From: CAVUPF01 sp963743285
GTDB lineage: Bacteria; Actinomycetota; Thermoleophilia; Solirubrobacterales; 70-9
DNA: 64,000 nucleotides
Direction: 5' to 3'
Assembly: GCA_963743285.1 (NCBI GenBank)
Contig: CAVUPF010000002.1
Span: 186,001-250,000 of the forward strand
The translations under genes were made by a program, and so were the position numbers. The notes beneath the pieces are model-generated. The model was not told where the DNA came from, did no database searches, and saw only the letters and a program-made list of their open reading frames with translations. Shown piece after piece: positions 52,436 through 62,000 of this stretch. The stretch's first letter is position 1. Each line of letters begins with the position of its first letter.

Positions 52436-53209
52436 ATGCCCCGCCGCGTCAGGGCGGTCTCCCACGAGGATCGCCTCACCCTGGTCGAGCACCTCGACGA
52501 GCTGCGCAGCCGCATGATCGTTTCATTGGCGATCTTCGGAGTCGCCCTGGCGCTCTGCTTCTGGCAGAACCACCTGCTGTTGCAGGTCGCTTCAGGGCCG
52601 CTTCCATCCGACCACAAGAAGCTCCTCACCTTCGGCGTGACGGAGCCGTTTACGACGACCCTCACCGTTGCTGCTTACGGGGCGATCGTCCTCTCGTTGC
52701 CGTTCGTCCTCTACGAGCTCTACGCCTACGTCCTGCCCGCCTTCAGCGTTGCCGAGCGCCGGGTCATCGTGCCGATCCTCGTGCTCGCCCCGGTCCTCTT
52801 CCTGGTCGGCGTCGCCTTCGCCTACTTCGCCGTGATGCCGGCCGCAGTCAGGTTCCTGCTTGGCTTCAACAGCAGCCAGTTCAACGTCCAGGTCCGTGCC
52901 AGCGACTACTACAGCTTCTTCTCGATGACGATGCTGGCCTGCGGGGTCATCTTCGAGCTGCCGCTGGCGATCGTCGCCGTGACCCGGCTCGGCATCGTCA
53001 AGGTCGAGCAGCTCAGCTCCAACCGCCGCTACGCGTATCTGATCATCTCGATCATCGCCGCGGCCCTGCCCGGCGTCGACCCGATCTCGATGCTGCTTGA
53101 GATGGTGCCGCTCATCGTGCTGTACGAGTTGAGTATCTTGCTCGCTCGGGCCTTCGGCCGGCCGGGTGAGGCCGCGGGCATTGCAGAGCCCTCAACTCAG
53201 GAGAGGTAG
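52436..53209 (+). CDS. tatC: Twin-arginine translocase subunit TatC
   Basis: 257 residues with six membrane helices. N-terminal LVEHLDELRSRMI motif that binds twin-arginine signals and the conserved FVLYELYAYVLPAFSVAERR loop are present. The complex exports folded proteins such as the Rieske subunit encoded at 47.7 kb. Confidence 0.95.
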   Translation: MPRRVRAVSHEDRLTLVEHLDELRSRMIVSLAIFGVALALCFWQNHLLLQVASGPLPSDHKKLLTFGVTEPFTTTLTVAAYGAIVLSLPFVLYELYAYVLPAFSVAERRVIVPILVLAPVLFLVGVAFAYFAVMPAAVRFLLGFNSSQFNVQVRASDYYSFFSMTMLACGVIFELPLAIVAVTRLGIVKVEQLSSNRRYAYLIISIIAAALPGVDPISMLLEMVPLIVLYELSILLARAFGRPGEAAGIAEPSTQER

Positions 53210-53215
53210 TCAAGG

Positions 53216-54019
53216 ATGGCAGCGAGCGGTGAGCGAAGGATGGTCTTCGATATCCGCGGGCGGCGCAAACATGTCGTCCGGGTCGTCTACGCGCTGCTCG
53301 CGCTGCTGATGGGAGCCAGCCTCTTCCTGGTCGTCGGCCCCAACATCGGCAGCCTGCTCGGCTCGACCAGCTCGACCAGCAACGCCTCGGGCCTGCTCGA
53401 GGAACAGGCGACGGGAATCGAAAAGAGGCTGAGGAGGAGCCCGCAAGACCAGAGCCTGCTGCTCTCGCTGACCCGCACCCGGGTCAGCGCCGGCAACGCG
53501 CTGAGCGAAGTCAACTCGACGACCGGACAGCCGAAGGTCACCTCCGCCGCGGTCAGCCAGCTCGAAAAAGCCAGCGAAGCCTGGAGCCGCTACCTGAAGC
53601 AAGCCGGCCACAGCCCCAGCCCCTCCGGCGCCCAGCTGATCGCCGGCGCCCTCTTCAGCCTGGCTCAGAACTCAGCCACCGGCCCCGAAGCCGAGGTCAA
53701 CCTGAAGGCGGCCGCTCAGGCCCAGCAGATTGTCGCCGACGCCCATCCGAGCCTTGGCTCGGTCAGCACCCTGGCGGAGTTCAAGTACTTCGCCTTCGAC
53801 TTCGCTGGTGGCGATAAGGACATCAAGCAGGCCGAGTCCCTCGCCACCTCCACTGCCCAGAAGAAGCAGCTCGAAACCCAGCTCGGCGAAGTCCGCAAAC
53901 GCGCGAAGGCCTTCCAAAAGCAGGTGAAGGCAGAGGCGAAGGAATCGAAGGGCAAAGGCAAGGAAGCGCTCAAAAACCCGCTCGGCGGCCTCTCGGGTAG
54001 CGAATCCGCGCTGCCTTAG
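53216..54019 (+). CDS. Membrane-anchored, TPR-like helical protein of unknown function
   Basis: 267 residues. One N-terminal helix (about 20-42), then an extracytoplasmic, alanine-rich helical region (about 60-215) with TPR-like spacing, and a Lys/Glu coiled-coil tail. GGAGAGG lies eight bases upstream of ATG 53216. Follows tatC by six bases. Similar in style to bacterial proteins that scaffold envelope complexes, but no motif identifies it. Glu codons lean to GAA. Confidence 0.7.
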   Translation: MAASGERRMVFDIRGRRKHVVRVVYALLALLMGASLFLVVGPNIGSLLGSTSSTSNASGLLEEQATGIEKRLRRSPQDQSLLLSLTRTRVSAGNALSEVNSTTGQPKVTSAAVSQLEKASEAWSRYLKQAGHSPSPSGAQLIAGALFSLAQNSATGPEAEVNLKAAAQAQQIVADAHPSLGSVSTLAEFKYFAFDFAGGDKDIKQAESLATSTAQKKQLETQLGEVRKRAKAFQKQVKAEAKESKGKGKEALKNPLGGLSGSESALP

Positions 54020-54142
54020 AAGGCCGGCGATCGGGCGAGCGGTCTTCACCAGCTGAAAACGGGTCGGGTCCGGCTCACAACACTCTTCGGGCGCGTGCTC
54101 GTAAAAGTCACCGCAAGATCAATCGGCGACTTGGAGGAACTT

Positions 54143-54407
54143 ATGAGGGGTATGCGGCTACTCGCTGGGCTTGCGGTGGTGGCTATCGGTTTGGCGGTCA
54201 GCCCTGGGGCCCAGCGCGAGCCCGGGCTACGGGTATCGCTTCGGTTTCGGTGACGGGCACCAGCTCGAGAAACGAGGCGGGATTCGCCTTGAGCCCGGGA
54301 ACCTCCTGGTCAGCGGCAGCGTCTATGACGACAACCCGGCCAACGTACGGGTCGGCAGGGGCCCGCCCATTGGTTTTGCATGGCCTGAGGAAGCAGAAGT
54401 GCGGTGA
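54143..54407 (+). pseudogene. Frameshifted secreted-protein gene, relative of the next gene
   Basis: GGAGG seven bases upstream of ATG 54143 starts MRGMRLLAGLAVVAIGLAVSPGA, a good signal peptide. The frame then stops at 54253 after 36 codons. In the +1 frame the same stretch reads GYGYRFGFGDGHQLEKRGGIRLEPGNLLVSGSVYDDNPANVRVG to a stop at 54407. The last part matches SPGNLLVSRSVFENDPN near the start of the next gene. A single-base indel near the GGGGCCC run at about 54207-54212 would rejoin them. Either a decayed, truncated paralogue or a 36-residue secreted peptide. Confidence 0.6.
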
Positions 54408-54409
54408 GC

Positions 54410-54441
54410 GGCGCTGAGCCGACACCGCAGGTGTTAGCGCC
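54410..54441. terminator. Hairpin between the two secreted-protein genes
   Basis: GGCGCT pairs with AGCGCC, and inside it ACACC with GGTGT around a GCA loop. No T-tract follows, so it may be a factor-assisted terminator or a protein site. Confidence 0.4.
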
Positions 54442-54565
54442 GACCGCAGTCACGCGATCATCACACGATGGTAATGCGATGATTACAAACGGGCCGCCCG
54501 CGCATTAGTAGCGTGCCGCACGTTAGGTCAAGACGGCGGCGCTGCCGCTCACCCAAGGAGATGCG
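54442..54565 (+). promoter_or_regulatory. Promoter region of the large secreted protein, with ATCATC/GATGAT repeats
   Basis: The stretch 54455-54490 is less GC-rich than its surroundings and holds ATCATC, GATGGT and GATGAT copies in opposed orientation, resembling operator half-sites. The ribosome site AAGGAG stands five bases before the ATG at 54566. I could not fix a -35/-10 pair. Confidence 0.3.
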
Positions 54566-56260
54566 ATGACTAGGAAGCTGAGCGACCTTTTGACGTTTGC
54601 CCGCCGCTTGACGCTAATTGCGCTGGTCGCCGGCTCAGGGGCGGTCCTCGCTGCACCCGCCCAGGCCTTCCCGCATCACTCATTCCGACGTCACTCCTTC
54701 CCGGGTCACTTCTTCTCCCCGGGCAACCTGCTCGTGAGCCGCTCGGTGTTCGAAAACGACCCAAACCTGAAAAAGGGCGAAACGCTGCTCGCGCCCGGCT
54801 GCACGCCGCCCAATTGCGGGGTCGCCGTCGCCAACGGCGTCTACCCGGAAGTGTTCAATAACGACTCGGTAGACGAACACTTCGGAATCACCTCCAAGAT
54901 CTTCCTCGACCAGCTGACGCCCTGGGGATTCCCGATCAACTCGCTCGAGGTCCCCAACAGCTCCGAGCCCGGGATCACTCCCAGCTCCGACCAGATGGTC
55001 ACCAGCTTCTCCTCAAAGTCCGAACTGGCGCTCAACCTGTCCACGGGCGGCCGCAATGTGACGTTCATGGGCTACGACGCGCCGTCGGATCAAATAGACA
55101 CCTCCAACGGCAGCACGCCGGGCGTGTTCGACCCCACCGACACCGACCCAGTGACGGCACTCCGGACGGTGGCGCAGGTAGACGCGGCCGGAAACTTCAA
55201 ATTCACCAACACCAACGCCTACAGCGGCGACAACCCGCGGGCGGCGATACTCAACGAAGAAGAAGGGGCCAACCTGATCTACGCCGCCGGCAACTCAGGC
55301 AACGGCTCCAAACCGATCCCGGCCGGAATCATCGCCGGCGGAGGCGCGCAGATCATGACGCCCTCGCTGGTCCCCCAAGCCCTGCAGGCACCAGGTTTCC
55401 CCACTCCGGTCGGCAGCTTCAACATAACCGAGCTCGGCGACAAACACGACAAGCAGAGCAAGGACAACAACTACCGCGGCATCACCGTCTTCGACCACGT
55501 CCTCTACTACACGAAGGGCAGTGGTGGCAACGGCGTCAACACCGTGTACTTCGTCGACACGACGGGCAAAGCCTGCCCCAATGGTGTTGGGCTTCCGACA
55601 GAGGGCGCAAAGCTGCCTACCGCAGCAATCGAACCGGTCGCCGAAGCACTCGCCAAGGAAGAACTCAAGCCCGACAACATGTGCATCCTGAAGGGCTTCC
55701 CGGCCGAACTGTCGTCGACGACATCCTTCCCGTTCGGTATCTGGTTCGCAAACGCCGACACGGTCTACGTTGCGGACGAGGGCAGCGGCGAAAACGGGTA
55801 CTCGGAAGCGACCAACGAATTCACCGAAGCAGCGGCCCAGACCAACGCCGGCCTTCAGAAGTGGGTATTCGATCCGGCCGCGGGTGAATGGAAGCATGTG
55901 TACACGCTCAGTGCTGGCCTTGACCTCGGCAAGCCCTACACCGTCCCCGGCTATCCGTCCGGCGACAATCCGGGCACCGGCCTGCCATGGTCTCCCGCCA
56001 CGGACGGGCTACGCAACCTCACCGGCCGCGTACATGGCAACCGCGCCACCCTCTACGCGGTGACCTCTACCGTGAGCGGCGACGGCGATCAGGGTGCCGA
56101 CCCGGACAAGCTTGTCGCGATCAGCGATCCGTTGGCGGCGCAAGCCCCAGCGCCGTCGGAGCGCTTCCGGACCCTAAGGACGGCAGCCTTCGGCGAAGTC
56201 CTGCGGGGGGTCTCGTTCACGCCGGGAACGTCGACGCGGTCCGACGACGGGCGGCACTGA
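54566..56260 (+). CDS. Large secreted protein of unknown function, propeller-like
   Basis: 564 residues. Signal peptide (RRLTLIALVAGSGAVLAAPAQA), a His-rich short segment (FPHHSFRRHSFPGHFF), then SPGNLLVSRSVF. The rest shows repeated beta patterns with aromatic-turn motifs (FDHVLYYTKGSG, TVYFVDTTG, FGIWFANADTVYVADEG, GLQKWVFDPAAGEWKHVYTL, NRATLYAVTS), which look like beta-propeller blades. Four cysteines outside the signal (two in CTPPNC) may form disulfides. No catalytic motif seen. Good ribosome site; a frameshifted relative lies upstream. Probably an extracellular binding or hydrolytic protein. Confidence 0.65.
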   Translation: MTRKLSDLLTFARRLTLIALVAGSGAVLAAPAQAFPHHSFRRHSFPGHFFSPGNLLVSRSVFENDPNLKKGETLLAPGCTPPNCGVAVANGVYPEVFNNDSVDEHFGITSKIFLDQLTPWGFPINSLEVPNSSEPGITPSSDQMVTSFSSKSELALNLSTGGRNVTFMGYDAPSDQIDTSNGSTPGVFDPTDTDPVTALRTVAQVDAAGNFKFTNTNAYSGDNPRAAILNEEEGANLIYAAGNSGNGSKPIPAGIIAGGGAQIMTPSLVPQALQAPGFPTPVGSFNITELGDKHDKQSKDNNYRGITVFDHVLYYTKGSGGNGVNTVYFVDTTGKACPNGVGLPTEGAKLPTAAIEPVAEALAKEELKPDNMCILKGFPAELSSTTSFPFGIWFANADTVYVADEGSGENGYSEATNEFTEAAAQTNAGLQKWVFDPAAGEWKHVYTLSAGLDLGKPYTVPGYPSGDNPGTGLPWSPATDGLRNLTGRVHGNRATLYAVTSTVSGDGDQGADPDKLVAISDPLAAQAPAPSERFRTLRTAAFGEVLRGVSFTPGTSTRSDDGRH

Positions 56261-56423
56261 CAAGCCGCATCGGCTTCGCGGGGGCCCGGGCAGTTGGGAC
56301 GGGTCCCCGCACCGCGTATGGAGGTTCCTGGCGCCGCGCCTCTGCACCGGGACCGGCTGAGCGCTCACTGCGCGAACCGGGCCGGCGGGAGACGCTCTAC
56401 CGTGCTATCCGCTAGCAGCCGTC

Positions 56424-56825
56424 CTACTCAGACTCAAGCGTCTTCTTGACCACCAGCACCCCCTGCTGCATGAGTTCGCCGGTGAGGCCGACAAGCTCAT
56501 CGTTATTCGGCAGCAGGTCGGCGATCCAGACAAACTCGCTGTGGCGGTCATCTGTGGCGAAGACCTGCGCCGATCCATTGTGGTGGGTATAGGGACCGTC
56601 GATCACCGACCAGACCAGCCGCCGAGCCTCGTCGTCAAGGTCGACGAGAAGCTCGCGGACGACCGTCCCATTGAAGAAGGTGACGATCCTGTCCTCTCCG
56701 TCAAGGCGGGCATCGACGACAAAGCCAGGTGCGAGGCGCTGGTGGATCGCGCCCCAATCGCGGAGCGCCGCCCAGACCCGCTGTGCGGGTGCGTCGATCG
56801 AGATCTCCTTGCGGATCGAAGCCAT
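56424..56825 (-). CDS. SRPBCC (polyketide cyclase/START-like) family protein
   Basis: 133 residues from ATG at 56825. MASIRKEISIDAPAQRVWAALRDWGAIHQRLAPGFV is the standard SRPBCC opening; the later RRLVWSVIDGPYTHHNGSAQVF and GELMQQGVLVVKKTLE fit the helix-grip fold. Such proteins bind small lipophilic ligands; the activity is unknown. Divergent from an AraC regulator 70 bases away, which probably controls it. Confidence 0.85.
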   Translation of the reverse strand: MASIRKEISIDAPAQRVWAALRDWGAIHQRLAPGFVVDARLDGEDRIVTFFNGTVVRELLVDLDDEARRLVWSVIDGPYTHHNGSAQVFATDDRHSEFVWIADLLPNNDELVGLTGELMQQGVLVVKKTLESE

Positions 56826-56895
56826 GCACGCGAAGCTTGCCAGCGGCCTCGGCCGCGGTCTTGGACATTTGTGCTCATATGGGACGATCGCAGGC

Positions 56896-57759
56896 ATGCT
56901 GAGCGTCAAAGAGGTCCTGAGTCGTGACGGCGTCGGTATCGCCACGGTGGGCTGCTCTCACCCGATCGGCCGCGGCCTGCATACCGAGGAGGCGAGCGGA
57001 CATGCGCTCGTGTTCGTGCGCCGGGGCTGCTTCGTGAGAAGCGTCGACGGCGTCGAGGCGCTTCTCGACCCGACCGTTGCCTACTGCGTCAACCCCGGCG
57101 AGGAGCAGCGCTATGACCACCCGCAAGCCCACGGTGACGACTGCACCTCACTCAGCCTCAGCGAGGGCCTCGCCGCCTCGCTGTGGGGCGGTGCTCCCAC
57201 CCTGCCGTCCCGGCCACTCCCGATCCTGCCCCGGCTCGACCTCGAGCACCGCCTGTTGCTCGTTGCAGCTCGCCGCAAGGCCGACTCCCACGAGCTGTAC
57301 GAGCGCGCGATCGGGCTGAGTGCCTGCGCACTTGAACAGCTCGATCCGAACCGGGTCGCGTCGGGTCGCCCGACCACAGACCGGGCCCACAATGCCCTCG
57401 CCGATTCTGTACGCGAGGCCCTCGCTGCCGACCCGCGGCGCTCTTTACCCGACCTTGCCGGTGCGCTCGCGGTCTCCCCGCACCATCTCAGTCGCGTGTT
57501 TCGCGCGACTACCGGCCACACGATCTCCCGCCACCGGATACGACTGCGCATCAGCAGCGCGCTGGAGCGCCTGGCCGGTGGTGAGCGCGACCTGGCGTGG
57601 TTGGCCGCCGACCTCGGCTTCGCCGACCAGAGTCACCTTTGCCGAGTGATCCGCAGCGAAACAGGCTCAACTCCATCCGCCTTGCGAAGCGCCCTCAGTA
57701 GGCGACATTGGCGAGGCCCGGTTACGCCATCTGCGAACGATCCGCTGAGTGGGCCGTGA
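56896..57759 (+). CDS. AraC family transcriptional regulator
   Basis: 287 residues. N-terminal cupin-like sensing region (about 1-110) and C-terminal double helix-turn-helix with LPDLAGALAVSPHHLSRVFRATTGHTIS and RDLAWLAADLGFADQSHLCRVIRSETGSTPSALR. ATG at 56896. Likely regulates itself and the divergent SRPBCC gene from the 70-base spacer. Its last ten bases overlap, antisense, the 3' end of tRNA-Lys. Confidence 0.9.
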   Translation: MLSVKEVLSRDGVGIATVGCSHPIGRGLHTEEASGHALVFVRRGCFVRSVDGVEALLDPTVAYCVNPGEEQRYDHPQAHGDDCTSLSLSEGLAASLWGGAPTLPSRPLPILPRLDLEHRLLLVAARRKADSHELYERAIGLSACALEQLDPNRVASGRPTTDRAHNALADSVREALAADPRRSLPDLAGALAVSPHHLSRVFRATTGHTISRHRIRLRISSALERLAGGERDLAWLAADLGFADQSHLCRVIRSETGSTPSALRSALSRRHWRGPVTPSANDPLSGP

Positions 57760-57822
57760 AGGACTCGAACCTTCAACCTTGAGATTAAGAGTCTCCTGCT
57801 CTACCGGTTGAGCTAACGGCCC
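57750..57822 (-). tRNA. tRNA-Lys (CTT anticodon)
   Basis: 73 bases: acceptor GGGCCGT/ACGGCCC with discriminator A, D-arm GCTC/GAGC, anticodon loop CTCTTAA (anticodon CTT), T-arm TGAAG/CTTCA with GTTCGAGTC. The anticodon stem has one G-A mismatch at its base (27-43). CCA is not encoded. The 3' end overlaps the AraC gene's stop on the other strand. Confidence 0.93.
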
Positions 57823-57852
57823 GGGGCGGGCAAGTATAGGAAGCTGCGGTCG

Positions 57853-58608
57853 CTATCGGACGCTGCAAGGCTCCGAAACGCCGCCGCTCATCACGGTGCC
57901 GTTTGCGAAGCTGAAGCGGCCCTCGGTCTGGAGGATGCCGCTCGAGCAGCGGGCCGAGACGTAGCTGAGTTTTCGCTTGCCGACGCTGTAGAGCCTGCCT
58001 ATCTTCGCGTCGATATGGGTCAGCGCTCCGTACCCCCCCGCGATCGGCGGAACGTTGATGGTCGCGCGGTAGCTGAAGGCGCCGGTCCGTCGTTCGATCG
58101 GCACGACCACGGCGAAGGTCTGGGCGGCCGGGATCGTGGTGCGGGCGTGAAGGATGACGGTTGGGTTGCCGTTCTGGGGCAGGCCGTTGAACAGGGTCAG
58201 TAGCGAGGTGGCGAGCACCGGCGCCTGCCCCGGCAAGGCGATCGTCGCGGTGACGTGTCCGGTGCCGACGATCGAGTCCTTGCAGATAGCTCGCGCTTCC
58301 TGCGGCGTCGCTTCGTCGATCTGGTTCACTGAGCAAGTAGGCAGCCCGCTCGTGCTCAGCCGGCCGTCGCGGTCGAATTCGAGCACCGCCTGCTGGAGAG
58401 CGGACGGCACCCCGCCACCCGTCGCTTCGATGTTCACGTACCCCTGGAACCTGATCGGAGCGAAGCTCCGGCGTGGGAGCACTTTCGGCTCGAATCCGCC
58501 GTCGGCCCGCAGCACCAGATTGCCGACCTTGATCACGGCCGCGCCAGCACTTCCGACGAGCAGGAGGCCAGCCGCCGCGAATACCGCGATTGTCAGATAT
58601 CTCTTCAA
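57853..58608 (-). CDS. Secreted protein of unknown function
   Basis: 251 residues. Signal peptide MKRYLTIAVFAAAGLLLVGSAGA, then a beta-rich body with APIRFQGYVNIEATGGGVPSALQQAVLEFDRDGRLSTSGLPTC and four cysteines (CSVNQ, ICKD, ARCSSG, EPCSVR) that could form two disulfides. It resembles abundant lineage-specific secreted proteins of this group of actinobacteria, but I know no function. The start ATG at 58608 has no strong ribosome site. Confidence 0.7.
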   Translation of the reverse strand: MKRYLTIAVFAAAGLLLVGSAGAAVIKVGNLVLRADGGFEPKVLPRRSFAPIRFQGYVNIEATGGGVPSALQQAVLEFDRDGRLSTSGLPTCSVNQIDEATPQEARAICKDSIVGTGHVTATIALPGQAPVLATSLLTLFNGLPQNGNPTVILHARTTIPAAQTFAVVVPIERRTGAFSYRATINVPPIAGGYGALTHIDAKIGRLYSVGKRKLSYVSARCSSGILQTEGRFSFANGTVMSGGVSEPCSVR

Positions 58609-58619
58609 GTCTTCCGGTG

Positions 58620-59033
58620 GTCCAGGCTAGCGCGAGAGTCTCTGCGCCTACCTTCTTGAACACGGCTCCCTGCAAGAAGGTGCCGTCTACCGAGGCGATC
58701 CTGCCCGTCTTGGAAGTTGCCGTCAAGGGCGGCCCGCAGTGAAGCCCGGGACCTTCCTTTGCGTCTTCGGATCCAAGCCGGCTGCGGCATTGCTCGGCCC
58801 ATTGAAAGATCGCGTTCGGCAAGAAGGCGGAATCGGCCCCCGCTCGCGGAACTCGACGTTCGTGTCTCCGAGGCTCATACCGACGCGCGCCTGCGGCGGC
58901 GTGCGGGTCGCATATAGCCTTCTGCGATGACAGCCAGCATGCCAACTCCCAGGCACAGCACCTACGCGGTGCCGCTGGCCACCGCAACGAGGGCGCTTGC
59001 AAAAACAGGCGCCCTTAACAAAGTCTTCTGCAT
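58620..59033 (-). pseudogene. Decayed secreted-protein gene
   Basis: GGGAGGGG precedes ATG 59033, which reads MQKTLLRAPVFASALVAVASGTA, a textbook signal peptide, and then hits TAG. Protein-like stretches go on in other frames on the same strand, for example TATSKTGRIASVDGTFLQGAVFKK around 58640-58740. This suggests an exported-protein gene broken by a stop and frameshifts, just upstream of and co-oriented with the intact secreted-protein gene at 57.9-58.6 kb. This also accounts for the otherwise gene-free 58.6-59.07 kb stretch. Confidence 0.5.
58990..59015. repeat. 10-bp inverted repeat with A-rich loop
   Basis: AGGGCGCTTG and CAGGCGCCCT pair over ten bases (one T-G wobble) around a CAAAAA loop. 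It lies inside the decayed signal-peptide sequence and 61 bases ahead of the MMPL gene. Possible terminator or protein-binding site. Confidence 0.45.
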
Positions 59034-59075
59034 ATGTTCGCCCCTCCCGCTCCCTGAATCGCCAAACTACCAGCT

Positions 59076-62000
59076 GTGCCTATGAGGAGGAGGAGCAGGG
59101 GCCGGGGCGGTGCGTCGCGCACCGACGACGGCGCACGCCGCCACCCGCTGCTGCTGCGCCACCCGCGGCGGGTGCTGGCGGTGGCCTTCGTCGTGCTCTT
59201 AGTGCTCGGGATCCTCGGGCTCGGAGTCAACTCAAAGCTCCAACCCACCTCGCTCACCATCGCCGGGACGCCGTCGGCGAAGGCCAACGAAATGCTGACC
59301 AAGAGCTTCGGCAACTCGGCCCCCTTCGCGATCTTGCTGCGTGGCCCGGCGGCCGCGCTCAACGAACAGGGGCCGGCGCTGATCCGCGTCCTGCGCCAGG
59401 ACCCCAAGGTCACCACGCTCTCGCCCTGGTCCCGTGGATCCGTGGCGCGCCTGCGCCCCAGCCCGGACAAGGCCCTGATCCTGGTCGACTTCCACGTCGG
59501 CATCGACCAGGCGGTAAACGAAACCGTCCCCAAGCTCAACCGCATTCTCGAAGAAGACATCCACTCGCCGGTGCGGGCGACCCAGTCGGGCTTCGCGAGT
59601 ATTTCTCGCGCCCTTCAGGTCGAGTCGATCTCCGCCAGCGAGCGCGGTGAGCTGATCGCGATACCGATCCTGCTGATCGTCTTGCTCATCGTCTTCCGCT
59701 CACCGATCGCCGCCGCCATCCCGCTGGGCTTCGGGGCGATCACCGTGTTCGCCTCGCGCGGCATCCTCTATCTGCTCACCTCCTATCTCAGCATCGACGC
59801 CTTCGCCCTCACCGTAACGACGATGATGGGCTTAGCGCTCGGCGTCGATTACTCGCTGCTGATGGTCTCCCGCTTTCGCGAGGAACTCGCCGCCGGGGCG
59901 GCGCCCATAGACGCCGCCTGGGCGACGAGGCGGACAGCCGGCCGAACGTGCGTGTTCGCCGGCAGCACGCTGATGATCTCGATGGTCACCGCCCTCTTCA
60001 TTGTTCCCGGCGCGCTGCTCGCCGCCTTGGCGGGAACGGTTGCAATGGTCGCGGCGCTCAGCGTGCTCGTCGCGACGGTGGTCGGACCGGCGCTGCTGAC
60101 CCTGATCGGCACCAACCTCGACCGCTGGCGGATCGGGCCCGAACCGACCGGGGAATCGCGGCTGATGGTCTTCGTCCGCGCCGCGATGCGCCGTCCGGCT
60201 CCGGTCGCCGCCCTGATCGCCGTCGTCGTCTTGGTCTTCGCCGCCCCGGCGATCGCCCTGAAAACTGGCCCGCCCAGCCCCGAACAGCTCTCCAAGGGCG
60301 ACCCCGCCCGCAAGGACGCCGAACTGATCAACCACGTGATCGGCCCAGGCTGGGACGCACCGTTTCAGATCATCGCCACCACGACCCACGGCCCGATCAC
60401 CGAACCCGCCCGGCTTGCCACGCTGGGCCGCTGGCAGCGCCGCTTCGCCGACTTGCCGAGCGTGCAGGCGGTGATCGGCCCTGGTCAGATCGAACACAAA
60501 GTCTCGCCGCTGCGCGAAACCGGCAACGGCCTGCTCGCCGGTGGCAATAGCGGGCCCGGCGGCGAACTCGGCAAGCTCGGCCGCAAGTTGAACCTCGCCG
60601 CGGGCGGCGTCTCCGAACTGCGCGAAGGGATCTCGCAGGCCAGCTCCGGGGCGGGCCTGCTCTCCGAAGGGTCCGACCGGGCCGCCAGCGGGGCGGTGAC
60701 GATCTCAAACGGTCTCGCGAAGGCCAGCGCTGGCAGCCAGCGGGCGGTCACCGCCCTTGGCGAATTCGCGAAGGGCACGAAGAAACTTTCCGAAGCCCAG
60801 CAGGAAGCGGCAATCGGCGCGGAAGCCCTGAAGGAAGGACTCAGCGACGTGGCTTCCAATCTGCGCCGAAACGCTCTCGTTCGTGCGCGCCGAACGGAAA
60901 GGTCCCTAAAAGCGGACTCCAAAAACAAGCTCCCCGAACTGATCGCGCCGGCCAAGGTCGCCGACGAACAACTGAGCACCGCCCTGCAGCAGCTCGACCA
61001 GATGACGGTCGGGAAGTCCGACGCCCATTACGGGGCGGCGCTAGAAGCCGTCCGCAAGGCCTCCGCGGCGGTCAGCGGCACCGACCCGGTCAGCGGCCAG
61101 CCCTATGCGCCGGGCTATGCAGGGCTGCCAACCGAATTGACCGCTCTGCAGAAGCGCCTAGTCCTCGACAGCGAAGAAACCTACACCGTGGCGCAATGGG
61201 TGGAAACCGAAGCCAAGCACTTAGGGGAACTTTATAAGCACGCTGCGGAACTCCACCGAGGCCTGGTCAAGATCGAACACGGTGGCATCAAGCTCGCAAA
61301 GGGGGCGCAGCGCCTCGCCACCGCCTCCTCCTCCCTGAACAGTGGCCTCACCCGCCTGGCCACCGGCTCGACAGCGTTGGTCGGGGGCATATCGCGGATC
61401 GGCGGCGGCGCCACGGCCCTGAAGGAAAACCTCGCGTCCGGCTACCACGAAGCCGCCCCCCTGCAGTCAGGGCTAAACCGCGCCACGGCGCAGGTGATCA
61501 CAAGCCATCAGAAGTACCAGCACAAGACCGGGAAGCTTCGCCACGGCTCTCCAGGGCTCTTCAATTCCGGCTACTTCGTCCTCTCGGCGCTTGACGGAGC
61601 GCCGAAGCAGGAACGCGAAGCCGCCGCCGGCACGATCGACCTGCGAAATGGCGGCCAGGCGACGACCATGCTGGTCATCTCCCGCTACAGCTTCAACACC
61701 CCCGGCTCGATCTCGCTCAACCACCGCCTCGACAAGATGACCACCGCGATGGGCCGTGACACCGACGCCACTGCCGGGGTCGCCGGCGGAGCGGCGGAGC
61801 TAAACGACTACAGCCGGGTGAGCCGGGCGAGCATCCCCTACGTGGTGGCGGCGATCACCTTCGCGACCTTCATCGTCTTGGTCATCGTCCTGCGGGCGAT
61901 TCCCCTGGCCGCGATCGCGGTCGGCCTCAACCTGGCGACGGTCGGGGTCGCCTTCGGCATCCTCACCTTGCTCTTCAATGTCCCTGCGGGCTATCCGCTG

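Noticed and set aside
57785..59002. 405-codon minus-strand frame across the secreted-protein gene
   Set aside because: Most of it is the wrong frame of the 57.9-58.6 kb gene; only a short upstream stretch looks protein-like and is treated as a decayed gene.
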